A stretch of 64,000 nt of DNA from NCBI RefSeq assembly GCF_003628305.1, contig NZ_RBZM01000007.1:372001-436000 (forward strand), given 5' to 3'. Positions 18,901-24,957 of the stretch are shown here, in pieces. Origin of the DNA: Cohnella endophytica. Its GTDB lineage: Bacteria; Bacillota; Bacilli; Paenibacillales; Paenibacillaceae. The notes under the pieces were generated by a model. It saw nothing but the letters and a program-made list of their open reading frames with translations. It ran no database searches and was not told where the DNA came from. The translations under genes were made by a program, and so were the position numbers. The stretch's first letter is position 1; each line of letters starts with the position of its first letter.

Positions 18901-19607
18901 TCGACAAGAAGACGGCCAATCAAGCCGACATCGCGGTAACGATGACGCTGAACGGCAATACGCTGAGCAACATCAAGAACGGTACGGCAACGCTGGTATC
19001 GGGAACGGATTATACGGTTTCCGGCTCCGTCGTAACGATTAAGAAAGCCTATTTGGCCGCCCGAGCGGTCGGGACGACGACGCTTGCGTTCAACTTTAGC
19101 GCGGGATCCGCCGCGAATCTCGCCGTTACCGTCGTCGACACGACCGGAACGGCAAGCAGCTTGAAGGTCCAAATGTACAACGGCTCGACGGCCGCTTCGT
19201 CGAACACGCTTAATCCGCAGTTCAAGTTGGTTAATACCGGAACTTCCGCCATTACGCTGTCGAACGTGAAGCTTAGATACTATTACACGATCGACGGTGT
19301 ACAAGCGCAGAGCTTCTGGTGCGACTGGTCGACTGTCGGCAGCACCAATGTCACCGGATCCTTCATTGGGATGACGACTCCGAAAACGGGGGCGGACTAT
19401 TATCTGGAAATCGGCTTCACAAGCGGAGCGGGTTCCTTGGCAGCGGGTCAAAGCATCGAGATCCAAACCCGGTCCTCGAAATCGGACTGGACGAATTACA
19501 CGCAAACGGGCGACTATTCCTTCGATTCTACCGATACGAGCTACGTCGACTGGACGAAGGCTCCCGCATATCTGTCGGGAAGTTTGGCTTGGGGCGTTGA
19601 ACCGTAA
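15954..19607 (+). CDS. secreted GH74 xyloglucanase with three X2 modules and CBM3
   Basis: 1217 residues. The signal peptide ends near HAA (residue 33). The catalytic GH74 double beta-propeller spans about 38-780, with repeated ST[DN]xGxTW blades. D70 in ARTDIGG and D479 in GDISGF match the expected catalytic acid/base pair. Three near-identical 94-residue X2 (CBM_X2) modules follow (about 785-1065), then a CBM3 module to the C terminus (KVQMYN, FWCDW, GDYSFD, LAWGVEP). It should hydrolyse xyloglucan outside the cell while bound to cellulose. Start is GTG 15954 behind AAAGGAGG. It is a single gene with a 14-bp-stem terminator. Confidence 0.93.
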   Translation: MITKFIRKSSMVILLAAIVASFFPASQTKVHAAGSEAYNWKNVVTGAGGGFVPGIIFNQTQPNLIYARTDIGGAYRWNQATGSWIPLNDSVGWTDWNKNGVDALATDPIDPNRVYMATGTYTNAWDNNGQIMRSTDQGATWQTTALPFKVGGNMPGRSMGERLMIDPNKNSILFYGARSGNGLWKSTDYGVTWSKVTSFTNVGTYIQNPGQEYGSDPVGLAWITFDKSKGSLGNATQTIYVGVADTGNSVFRSTDGGATWAAVPGQPTGYLPHHGVLSSTGKLYISYSDGVGPYDGAKGDVWKLDTATGTWTKISPVPSSSTDDYFGYGGLAVDAQNPNTVMVATLNSWWPDAIIFRSTDGGTTWSRIWDWNGYPNRTLRYTQDISAAPWLTFGKTANPPIPSPLIGWMIGDLEIDPFNSNRMLYGTGATIYGSNNLTAWDTGGTVNISVAAKGIEETAVLGLISPPTGSSHLISALGDISGFRHEDLTKAPTTYQTQPTYASTQSIDYAELNPSFMVRIGSADKSTDANMKSIGLSSDGGANWYMPSAEPSKGTTTVGNGQVAVSASGNSIVWSTGDIGVYYSKTSGNSWTASSGVPANAKVLSDRVNPNKFYAFYAGIFYISTDGGATFAATAATGLPTNTAPGLQPNQAQISIKAVPGIEGDIWFAGGNTVEAKYGLWHSTNSGTSFSKLTNVQEADLIGFGMAAPGKSYQALYTVAKIDGVRGVFRSDDTGTTWVRINDDQHQYAKINMAITGDPRIYGRVYLGTNGRGILYADPVAATNNSTISPTSATFDKKTANQADIAVTMTLNGNTLSNIKNGTATLVSGTDYTVSGSVVTVKKAYLAAQAVGTTTLAFNFTAGSAANLAVTVVDTSVANSAISPTSATFDKKTANQADIAVTMTLNGNTLSSIKNGTATLVSGTDYTVSGSVVTIKKAYLATQAVGTTTLAFNFSAGSAASLAVTVVDTTVANSTISPTSATFDKKTANQADIAVTMTLNGNTLSNIKNGTATLVSGTDYTVSGSVVTIKKAYLAARAVGTTTLAFNFSAGSAANLAVTVVDTTGTASSLKVQMYNGSTAASSNTLNPQFKLVNTGTSAITLSNVKLRYYYTIDGVQAQSFWCDWSTVGSTNVTGSFIGMTTPKTGADYYLEIGFTSGAGSLAAGQSIEIQTRSSKSDWTNYTQTGDYSFDSTDTSYVDWTKAPAYLSGSLAWGVEP
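18306..19151 (+). repeat. three tandem 282-bp X2-module repeats
   Basis: Units start at 18306, 18588 and 18870, exactly 282 bp (94 codons) apart, and are nearly identical in DNA. The few differences are mostly silent or conservative (for example A/S/T at single positions). This indicates recent duplication or ongoing gene conversion. Confidence 0.9.
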
Positions 19608-19631
19608 TCGTTAAGCAAGAGGCATAAGCAC

Positions 19632-19678
19632 AAGAGGGCTTTCCCTACGTCATCGCCGATGACGGGGAAAGCCCTCTT
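19632..19678 (+). terminator. long hairpin terminator after xyloglucanase
   Basis: A 14-bp perfect stem AAGAGGGCTTTCCC (19632-19645) / complement (19665-19678), with an inner CATCG/CGATG stem in the loop. Confidence 0.8.
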
Positions 19679-19759
19679 GCGCTGGGGCGGTAAGGAAGGG
19701 AGTAGTAGATCTGGATGTCGGTTATCGGCACACAACCCAGAACAACATCATACCCGACT

Positions 19760-20629
19760 TCATTTTTTCACGATCGGAATCCATACTTCGCAACGGTAGT
19801 CTTCCGCGGTCGTATCTCCGTCCGGAGGGTACACTTCCATCTCCGGCCCGCCGGAGTGTTCGTATCCCGTGGCGGGGAACCATTCTTGGAAGATGCGTGC
19901 GAATAAGCTCTGGATGGCGCCGGGCATCGGCCCGACGGAGGCGAAGATCGCCCACGTGGAGGCAGGAATCGTCCTTAACGCGAATCCTTCCGGAGCCTCG
20001 GCTTGATCGGCGGCGGCATCGACCGCGATCATGTAGGAGAAGTCCTCGTGATTAGGTTTCATGTCCAAGCAGATTCCGTACATGTTCTCCCCGGAGGCGA
20101 TAGCCCCCAGCTTGGCGGCGGTTCCGTCTTGATGGCATTGTTGCCAGAAGAGGGGAATGCGGCGCATGTTTTCCCCGTCCCTGCAAGTCGTCTCCAATAT
20201 TGAACCGACGACCTTAAAAGCTTCTTTTTCCACGATGCGATAATCCATGTCTTTGTCTCCCTTCAATGATAGGTGGAAGGAAAGGCGGGGGAACGCTTTG
20301 AGGTTTGCTCCCGGCTGACGGGCTTCGGACGGCGCCAGACCGTGAATCTTGCGGAATGCCTTGGAGAACGATTCCGGAGAATCGTAGCCGTATTTCAGCG
20401 CCACGTCGACCACTTTAGCGGAAGTGGAAGCGAGCTCTTGGGCCGCCAAGGTTAATTTGCGTTTCCGCGTATACTCGGCCACGGTCATCCCGGTCAACAT
20501 ATGGAACATCCGTTGAAAATGGAAAGGGGAAGAGTAAGCCGCTTTCGCGATTTCCTCGACATCCAGACGCTGCTCCATTTTCTCCTCCATAAGATCGAGC
20601 GCATCCCGCATTCTGATGAACCACTCCAC
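19760..20629 (-). CDS. AraC-family regulator with GyrI-like effector domain
   Basis: 289 residues. Two AraC helix-turn-helix motifs occupy about 5-105 (SSPFHFQRMFHMLTGMTVAE and YDSPESFSKAFRKIHGLAP). A GyrI/SoxS-type effector-binding domain follows (FKVVGSILETTCR, FALRTIPASTWAIF, EMEVYPPDGD, EVWIPI), which commonly binds hydrophobic cationic drugs. The frame extends upstream to 20800 but would run through a terminator. AAAGGGAGG precedes GTG 20629 by 8 nt and homologues begin MEWFIRM, so GTG 20629 is chosen. It is divergent from nothing close; a TATAAT lies upstream. Likely an autonomous drug- or stress-responsive activator. Confidence 0.87.
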   Translation of the reverse strand: MEWFIRMRDALDLMEEKMEQRLDVEEIAKAAYSSPFHFQRMFHMLTGMTVAEYTRKRKLTLAAQELASTSAKVVDVALKYGYDSPESFSKAFRKIHGLAPSEARQPGANLKAFPRLSFHLSLKGDKDMDYRIVEKEAFKVVGSILETTCRDGENMRRIPLFWQQCHQDGTAAKLGAIASGENMYGICLDMKPNHEDFSYMIAVDAAADQAEAPEGFALRTIPASTWAIFASVGPMPGAIQSLFARIFQEWFPATGYEHSGGPEMEVYPPDGDTTAEDYRCEVWIPIVKK

Positions 20630-20725
20630 CCGCATCGCCTCCCTTTGCATAACCATCGTATCATCGATCCCTAGGGTAATCCTGTCATTGTCTGCTCTCT
20701 TCGGACAGGTCGTGACGTTAATTGA

Positions 20726-20731
20726 ATTATA
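20726..20731 (-). promoter_or_regulatory. -10 box of the AraC regulator gene
   Basis: TATAAT on the minus strand, about 100 bp before GTG 20629. The -35 region (TTTGTT at 17 bp) is weak. Confidence 0.4.
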
Positions 20732-20751
20732 CAAGGAATGCGTAAACGAAC

Positions 20752-20783
20752 AAACCCCTCCAAGTCGCGACTCGGAGGGGTTT
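20752..20783 (-). terminator. terminator of the azoreductase gene
   Basis: A 10-bp stem AAACCCCTCC / GGAGGGGTTT with a 12-nt loop, 30 bp after the azoreductase stop. On the minus strand it ends in GGGGTTTGTTCG. Confidence 0.75.
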
Positions 20784-20813
20784 GCTATAGGCTTTCTCAA
20801 GTACGGGAACGGA

Positions 20814-21440
20814 TTAGAATCCGGAAGCTACTTTAGCCGCTTCGGCCAAGCCGGCTTCGACGATTGCTTGCGAACGATCCGGGAATTGGTTGTGGCCTTC
20901 TACGACGACCGTCTCCACATCTTTGATGCCCCAGAAGCCGAGCGTGTTGCGCACGTAGTTGAGGGACATTTCGAGTTGTGCCATCGGTCCTTCGGAATAG
21001 ACTCCGCCGCGAGCGTTAAGAAGCGCGACTTTTTTGCCGCCTAATAGTCCAACCGGGCCTTGCGCCGTGTAAGAGAATGTTTTGCCGGCTTGGTTCAGGT
21101 AGAACAGGTAAGTGAGCAGTTGAGCAGGAATCGTGAAGTTCCAGAGCGGGAACGCGAGCACGACTTTGTCGGCCGCCAGGAATTGATCCAAATATCCGTT
21201 GGCGAGGTTCGCCGCTTTTTGCTCTTCGGCTGTCAACTCGAATCCTTTGGACAGCTTGAACAGTCCGCCCATCATGTCGTTATCGTAGTATGGCAGATCC
21301 GCTTCGAAAAGATTCAGCTCGGTAATCTGGTCGTTCGGATTGCTTTCGCGGTATGCTTGAACGAAAGTATCATATAGTTTCACGCTAACGGATTGATCGG
21401 ACGGACGGTTATTGGCTTTAACGAATAATACATTTGCCAT
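20814..21440 (-). CDS. azoR: FMN-dependent NADH-azoreductase
   Basis: 208 residues, the standard length for AzoR. Flavodoxin-like fold: NVLFVKANNRP at the FMN phosphate site, FPLWNFTIPAQL, FSYTAQGPVGLLGGKK and LNARGGVYS are family signatures. The enzyme reduces azo dyes and quinones by two-electron transfer and commonly protects against electrophiles and thiol stress. ATG 21440 has an AGGAGG site at good spacing. A consensus-like promoter overlaps an ACTGTG-N10-CACAGT dyad, so repression by a quinone-sensing regulator is plausible. The regulator is not identified. Confidence 0.93.
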   Translation of the reverse strand: MANVLFVKANNRPSDQSVSVKLYDTFVQAYRESNPNDQITELNLFEADLPYYDNDMMGGLFKLSKGFELTAEEQKAANLANGYLDQFLAADKVVLAFPLWNFTIPAQLLTYLFYLNQAGKTFSYTAQGPVGLLGGKKVALLNARGGVYSEGPMAQLEMSLNYVRNTLGFWGIKDVETVVVEGHNQFPDRSQAIVEAGLAEAAKVASGF

Positions 21441-21483
21441 GGGGTAATTCCTCCTGTTGTTTGGAAAATAGGTTGTCGCGATT

Positions 21484-21505
21484 ACTGTGTAACTTCGATC
21501 ACAGT
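21484..21505. promoter_or_regulatory. dyad operator at the azoR promoter
   Basis: ACTGTG (21484-21489) and CACAGT (21500-21505) are perfect inverted arms separated by 10 bp. They overlap the -10 element and transcription start of azoR, a position suited to repression. Confidence 0.5.
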
Positions 21506-21532
21506 ATACACCCGTCCAAACAACTGAGTCAA
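21503..21532 (-). promoter_or_regulatory. azoR promoter
   Basis: Minus strand TTGACT (21527-21532), 18-bp spacer, TATACT (21503-21508), about 62 bp before ATG 21440. Confidence 0.65.
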
Positions 21533-21649
21533 TGTCAGTTACTTACTTTTTTACTGCAGAATATCCTGACTCCAATAGGTCTTGGAGTGGCCCCGCACCC
21601 GCACCCCGCAAAAAACTAACTAGTATTTATCATCTTCAAGGGTCAACGA

Positions 21650-21832
21650 CCTGCAAATACTACAGGTTGATCTCGTAAAACTAGCCTATCTCATCAAACA
21701 GCCTGCAAAAAGTACAGTAGGAATTCGAGTTTTGGATGAGAAATGGTGATTGTGCCTACATAAACAGTAGTAAATGCAGGTTGTTCGAAGGAATAGTTAG
21801 TATTGGAGTAAACAAGCTGTAGTAAATGCAGG
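21650..21832. repeat. phased four-site CCTGYA-N5-TRCAGG array A
   Basis: Four 17-bp sites start at 21650 (CCTGCAAATACTACAGG), 21702 (CCTGCAAAAAGTACAGT), 21764 (ACAGTAGTAAATGCAGG) and 21816 (GCTGTAGTAAATGCAGG). The first two read forward and the last two in reverse. Start-to-start distances are 52, 62 and 52 bp. The 717-bp region 21441-22157 otherwise holds the azoR promoter and no convincing gene. Confidence 0.8.
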
Positions 21833-22157
21833 TGGTGGGGGAGAAAAGGCAGCATTTTGCCACAAACACTCCCCTTAAAGCAGGCAGTACCTAAGAAGCC
21901 CAAGCCAGCTTCAGCATTCGCGATATTCCTTCGGAATCTCGAGCTGGAAATGACTATTCGGAGTTCACAATCCGGTGAAATCAGTTTATGCTCGAATAGT
22001 AGCGCATCGCATGAAGGACAGCGATGATCACGGTAAATACGAAGCCTATTTGGTACGGGATCGCTTAGGATGACCCAGCAAGCGGACTTAAGCCATATGG
22101 AAGCGTAAGTCGACCGTGGGCCGCAGAACAAAAAGGAAAGGCAAGGTGTAGCGGACA

Positions 22158-22526
22158 ATGAATATCGCAGTAGATCAACGGGGACAATCCAAGGTGGCCG
22201 TCATCGAAAGCCCGGACATCGTCATTGGTGACGTTCAAGAGGCGCTGGATTTGATGGCAACCGTCAACTATGCCGAAGGATGCCATAAAATCCTGCTTAA
22301 CAAAGCCAATTTGGCGGAGGATTTCTTCGATCTTAGAACGGGACTCGCGGGCGAGATTCTGCAGAAATATACGAATTATCGCGTAATCATCGCGATCGTC
22401 GGCGACTTCAGCGGGTATGGGAGCAAGAGTCTGAAGGATTTTATCTACGAGTGCAACCAGGGGAAACAAGTATTCTTCCTGCCGGATAATGCAACTGCGT
22501 TGCAAGCTCTTCACGGTCTTGAATAA
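22158..22526 (+). CDS. DUF4180 protein
   Basis: 122 residues matching the DUF4180 family across its whole length: SPDIVIGDVQEALDLMATVNY, KILLNKANLAEDFFDLRTGLAGEILQK region, and YRVIIAIVGDFS near the middle, with KQVFFLPDNATALQAL at the end. The family has a compact alpha/beta fold and no known activity. It has no membrane segment. ATG 22158 is preceded by GGCAAGGTG. The gene stands alone downstream of array A and ends in its own terminator. Confidence 0.85.
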   Translation: MNIAVDQRGQSKVAVIESPDIVIGDVQEALDLMATVNYAEGCHKILLNKANLAEDFFDLRTGLAGEILQKYTNYRVIIAIVGDFSGYGSKSLKDFIYECNQGKQVFFLPDNATALQALHGLE

Positions 22527-22539
22527 TCCGTAATTGCTA

Positions 22540-22571
22540 AGGGCAATCTCCGGCCACGGGGGTTGCCCTTA
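22540..22571 (+). terminator. hairpin terminator after DUF4180 gene
   Basis: AAGGGCAA (22540-22547) pairs with TTGCCCTT (22564-22571) around a GC-rich 16-nt loop. The downstream T tract is weak. Confidence 0.6.
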
Positions 22572-22586
22572 AGCTATGTTCGTAAG

Positions 22587-22624
22587 GTTTGCATAGGGTT
22601 TGCATATTCCTACGGACTATAATA
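22587..22624 (+). promoter_or_regulatory. promoter region of GIY-YIG gene with direct repeat
   Basis: A perfect TATAAT at 22619-22624 lies 40 bp before ATG 22664. Upstream, GGTTTGCATA occurs twice (22587-22596 and 22599-22608), 12 bp apart. Neither copy is at normal -35 spacing, so the pair may be an activator or repressor site. Confidence 0.45.
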
Positions 22625-22663
22625 TGGTGGAGATGACTGTATCTAAAGAGGAAGTGAACCTTA

Positions 22664-23020
22664 ATGATCAATATTACGATTCCGACGCCGGACGTCTCCA
22701 TTACCAAGAAGGTTGCGCCGCAAGAAAGCCACATTTACGGGTTTACCGAATTCCACTTGATCACGAGAGAGCTCGGCGGAATTTATATGTTTTACAACGC
22801 CAAGGGCGAATGCCTGTTCGTCGGCAAAGCGCGCAAGCTCAGACCGCGAATCAAGAAACATTTTGAGGATTCCGTATCGCCGATCAAGGAACATCGAGAC
22901 GAAGTCGCCAAGATCGAAGTGTGCGTCGTCGAAGATCCTGTACATAGAGAGATCTACGAAACTTATATCATTAACGAGCTTAGGGCGAAATACAACGTGG
23001 AAAAAGTATTGTACAAGTAA
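22664..23020 (+). CDS. small GIY-YIG-like nuclease (excision-repair type)
   Basis: 118 residues. GGIYMFYNAKGECLFVGKA matches the GIY...YIG core (second motif FVG), followed by the Arg of KLRPRIKKHF and the catalytic-type Glu in HREIYETYIINE. It resembles the N-terminal nuclease of UvrC and the small 'nucleotide excision repair endonuclease' proteins common in Paenibacillus, but lacks all other UvrC domains. Activity and DNA target are not established. ATG 22664 lies 11 nt after AAAGAGGAAG. The sigma factor gene follows after 27 bp and may be cotranscribed. Confidence 0.82.
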   Translation: MINITIPTPDVSITKKVAPQESHIYGFTEFHLITRELGGIYMFYNAKGECLFVGKARKLRPRIKKHFEDSVSPIKEHRDEVAKIEVCVVEDPVHREIYETYIINELRAKYNVEKVLYK

Positions 23021-23047
23021 GAGGACGAACCGATTCGAGGTCATAAG

Positions 23048-23935
23048 ATGCTGCTGGATCAAACGTATGAACAATACAAATCGATGTTGTTCGGACTTGC
23101 TTACCGGATGCTCGGAAGCGTGGCGGACGCGGAGGATATCGTTCAGGACGTATTCGCGCGTTATATCGAGGTGGACCGGGACGGTATCGCAAGCGAAAAA
23201 GCATATTTGACGAAAATGACAGCCAATCGCTGCCTTAACCTGCTGCAATCTTCCGCTCGCCAACGGGAGCAGTACGTGGGACCTTGGCTTCCCGAGCCTT
23301 TACCGGAAGACGGCCTAAGCGGATTCGCCGATCCGGCCGAACGCAGGGAGAACATCGGATACGCGTATCTCGTGCTGCTGCAGGAACTGTCTCCATTGGA
23401 ACGGGCGATCTACATTTTGAAGGAAACCTTAGGATTCGACTACCGGGGCATTGCGGACATGTTGGACAAGACGGAGATCAGTTGCCGTAAAACGTTCAGC
23501 AGAGCGAAGATGAAAGTAGATCAAGCGTCTCCTGGGCAGGAACGCGACCAACCCGAAGGGCAAGAGGGGGATGCGCGCGAGAAGTTCGTCGATGCGTTCC
23601 TTCGCGCTTCGGATACGGGGAACTTCAAGCCGCTGGTCGCCTTTCTTCTTGACGAGGTTATTCTCCTGTCTGATGGAGGAGGCAAAGTTCGCGCCGCGCT
23701 TAATCCGATAATCGGAATCGAAAGGGTTCAGGCGTTTTTCGAGGGACTGGCCGCCAAAGGTACATTCAAAGACGGCTTCAAGCGGATCGTCCTCAACGGG
23801 GAACTTGGCTTGCTTCTGGAGAGAGATGGGCGCAATGTTCTCGCATTGTGCGCGGAGCGGGAGCCGGGAGGCCCCCGCATTCGGCGCATCTACATCGTGC
23901 TCAATCCGGATAAGCTGGAACGCTTCAATCAATAG
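23048..23935 (+). CDS. SigJ-like ECF RNA polymerase sigma factor
   Basis: 295 residues. Sigma-70 region 2 is near the start (MLFGLAYRMLGSVADAEDIVQDVF). Region 4 is around 110-165 (LSPLERAIYILKETLGFDYRGIADML). A C-terminal SnoaL-like domain (about 180-295) is typical of the SigJ/ECF41 group, where it replaces an anti-sigma factor as the control element. These sigma factors are usually paired with an AhpD-like carboxymuconolactone decarboxylase, exactly the gene found tail-to-tail here (7-bp overlap). No matching target promoter was identified in the window. Confidence 0.92.
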   Translation: MLLDQTYEQYKSMLFGLAYRMLGSVADAEDIVQDVFARYIEVDRDGIASEKAYLTKMTANRCLNLLQSSARQREQYVGPWLPEPLPEDGLSGFADPAERRENIGYAYLVLLQELSPLERAIYILKETLGFDYRGIADMLDKTEISCRKTFSRAKMKVDQASPGQERDQPEGQEGDAREKFVDAFLRASDTGNFKPLVAFLLDEVILLSDGGGKVRAALNPIIGIERVQAFFEGLAAKGTFKDGFKRIVLNGELGLLLERDGRNVLALCAEREPGGPRIRRIYIVLNPDKLERFNQ

Positions 23936-24372
23936 CAGCCCGGGAACATACCCATCGACAGGCTAATGCGATTCCAAGAATTAATCACGTTGATCGCCAT
24001 GATGAGATCGACATACTGCTTCTCGTCAAAATGCTTGCGCACGCGCTCGTACACTTCGATGGGGATGCCGGCTTCCGACAGCTTCGTGGCGTATTCCGTC
24101 AACTCCAAGACGGCGCGCTCCTCATCGGAGTAGGTCGGGACTTCCCGCCATGCGGGCAGGAGAACGATCCGGTCCATGCTCTCGCCCATCTGGATCAGAT
24201 CCTTGGAATGCATGTCGATGCAATAAGCGCAACCGTTGATTTGCGAAGCGCGGAGCTTGATCCATTCGTATATTTTGCGATCGATTCCGCTTTTCCCCAT
24301 AAACTGTTCTAGCCCCAGCATCGCCTTCAAAGCATCGGGATTGGCTCCTCGGTAATCCATTCTTAATTTCAT
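23929..24372 (-). CDS. AhpD-like carboxymuconolactone decarboxylase family protein
   Basis: 147 residues. The alkylhydroperoxidase motif is CAYCIDMHSKD (Cys-x2-Cys-x3-His), preceded by EWIKLRASQINGC. Proteins of this type act as small peroxide- or carbonyl-processing redox enzymes, but the substrate is not known. It converges on the SigJ-like gene with overlapping ends, the standard partner arrangement of ECF41 systems. The frame can start at TTG 24378, but AAAGGAG has 9-nt spacing to ATG 24372, so that start is used. Confidence 0.9.
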   Translation of the reverse strand: MKLRMDYRGANPDALKAMLGLEQFMGKSGIDRKIYEWIKLRASQINGCAYCIDMHSKDLIQMGESMDRIVLLPAWREVPTYSDEERAVLELTEYATKLSEAGIPIEVYERVRKHFDEKQYVDLIMAINVINSWNRISLSMGMFPGCY

Positions 24373-24461
24373 ATTCAATCGCTCCTTTTAGGTTTGTAGT
24401 CCGTTTCATAGGATTAGACAATCGAAGGCATCTTATTGTGACATTGGGAAGGGGAATCGCT

Positions 24462-24929
24462 ATGAACGACTTGATGAAAACCTTGCTAGCCCAGGAAGAG
24501 GAGCTTCAATTCGATTCTTTTACGAACGAGGACGCGCTTGAATTAGGCCTTATTATCTGCCGGATCGCCCAAGAGGAAATCGGCAAGGGGATCGCCGTGC
24601 ACATCGAGAACGACGAGCACCCTTTGTTTACGCACTACATGAAGGGCACCTCGCAAGGCAACATTTACTGGGTAAACACGAAGAAAAACGTCGTGAACCA
24701 TTACGGGAATAGTTCTCTGTACGTCGGAGAGATGTATAAGAATCAAGGGACGACTTTCAAGGACGGTTCCGGTCTGCCACTGGACGACTATCAGGGGGAA
24801 GGCGGCTCTTTTCCGATTCGCGTACGCGGACAAGGGAAGGTTGGGACGGTTACCGTCTCGGGCTTGACCGGGGAAGAGGATCATCAAGTGGCGGTGGACG
24901 GACTTAGAAAGCTGCTGGCGAACAAATAG
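24462..24929 (+). CDS. UPF0303 / heme-degrading-domain (GlcG-HbpS-like) protein
   Basis: 155 residues of the UPF0303 (DUF967) family, related to HbpS and GlcG. Signatures are FTNEDALELGLIICRIA, GKGIAVHIEN, the basic TKKNVVNHYGNSS segment and FPIRVRGQGKVGTVTVSGL. Relatives bind heme, but a catalytic role is not shown for this group. The chosen start ATG 24462 follows GGAAGGGG. The frame also extends to 24438 with no ribosome binding site. The adenine deaminase gene follows after 28 bp on the same strand. Confidence 0.87.
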   Translation: MNDLMKTLLAQEEELQFDSFTNEDALELGLIICRIAQEEIGKGIAVHIENDEHPLFTHYMKGTSQGNIYWVNTKKNVVNHYGNSSLYVGEMYKNQGTTFKDGSGLPLDDYQGEGGSFPIRVRGQGKVGTVTVSGLTGEEDHQVAVDGLRKLLANK

Positions 24930-24957
24930 ATAGCGGGTAGGAAGGAGTCGAGGGTCA

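Noticed and set aside
20630..20800. N-terminal extension of the AraC regulator
   Set aside because: It lacks a ribosome binding site, crosses the azoR terminator, and homologues begin at the internal GTG 20629.
21640..21840. CRISPR-like array
   Set aside because: Sites are only 17 bp, occur in both orientations, with uneven but patterned spacing (52, 62, 52), and no cas genes are present.
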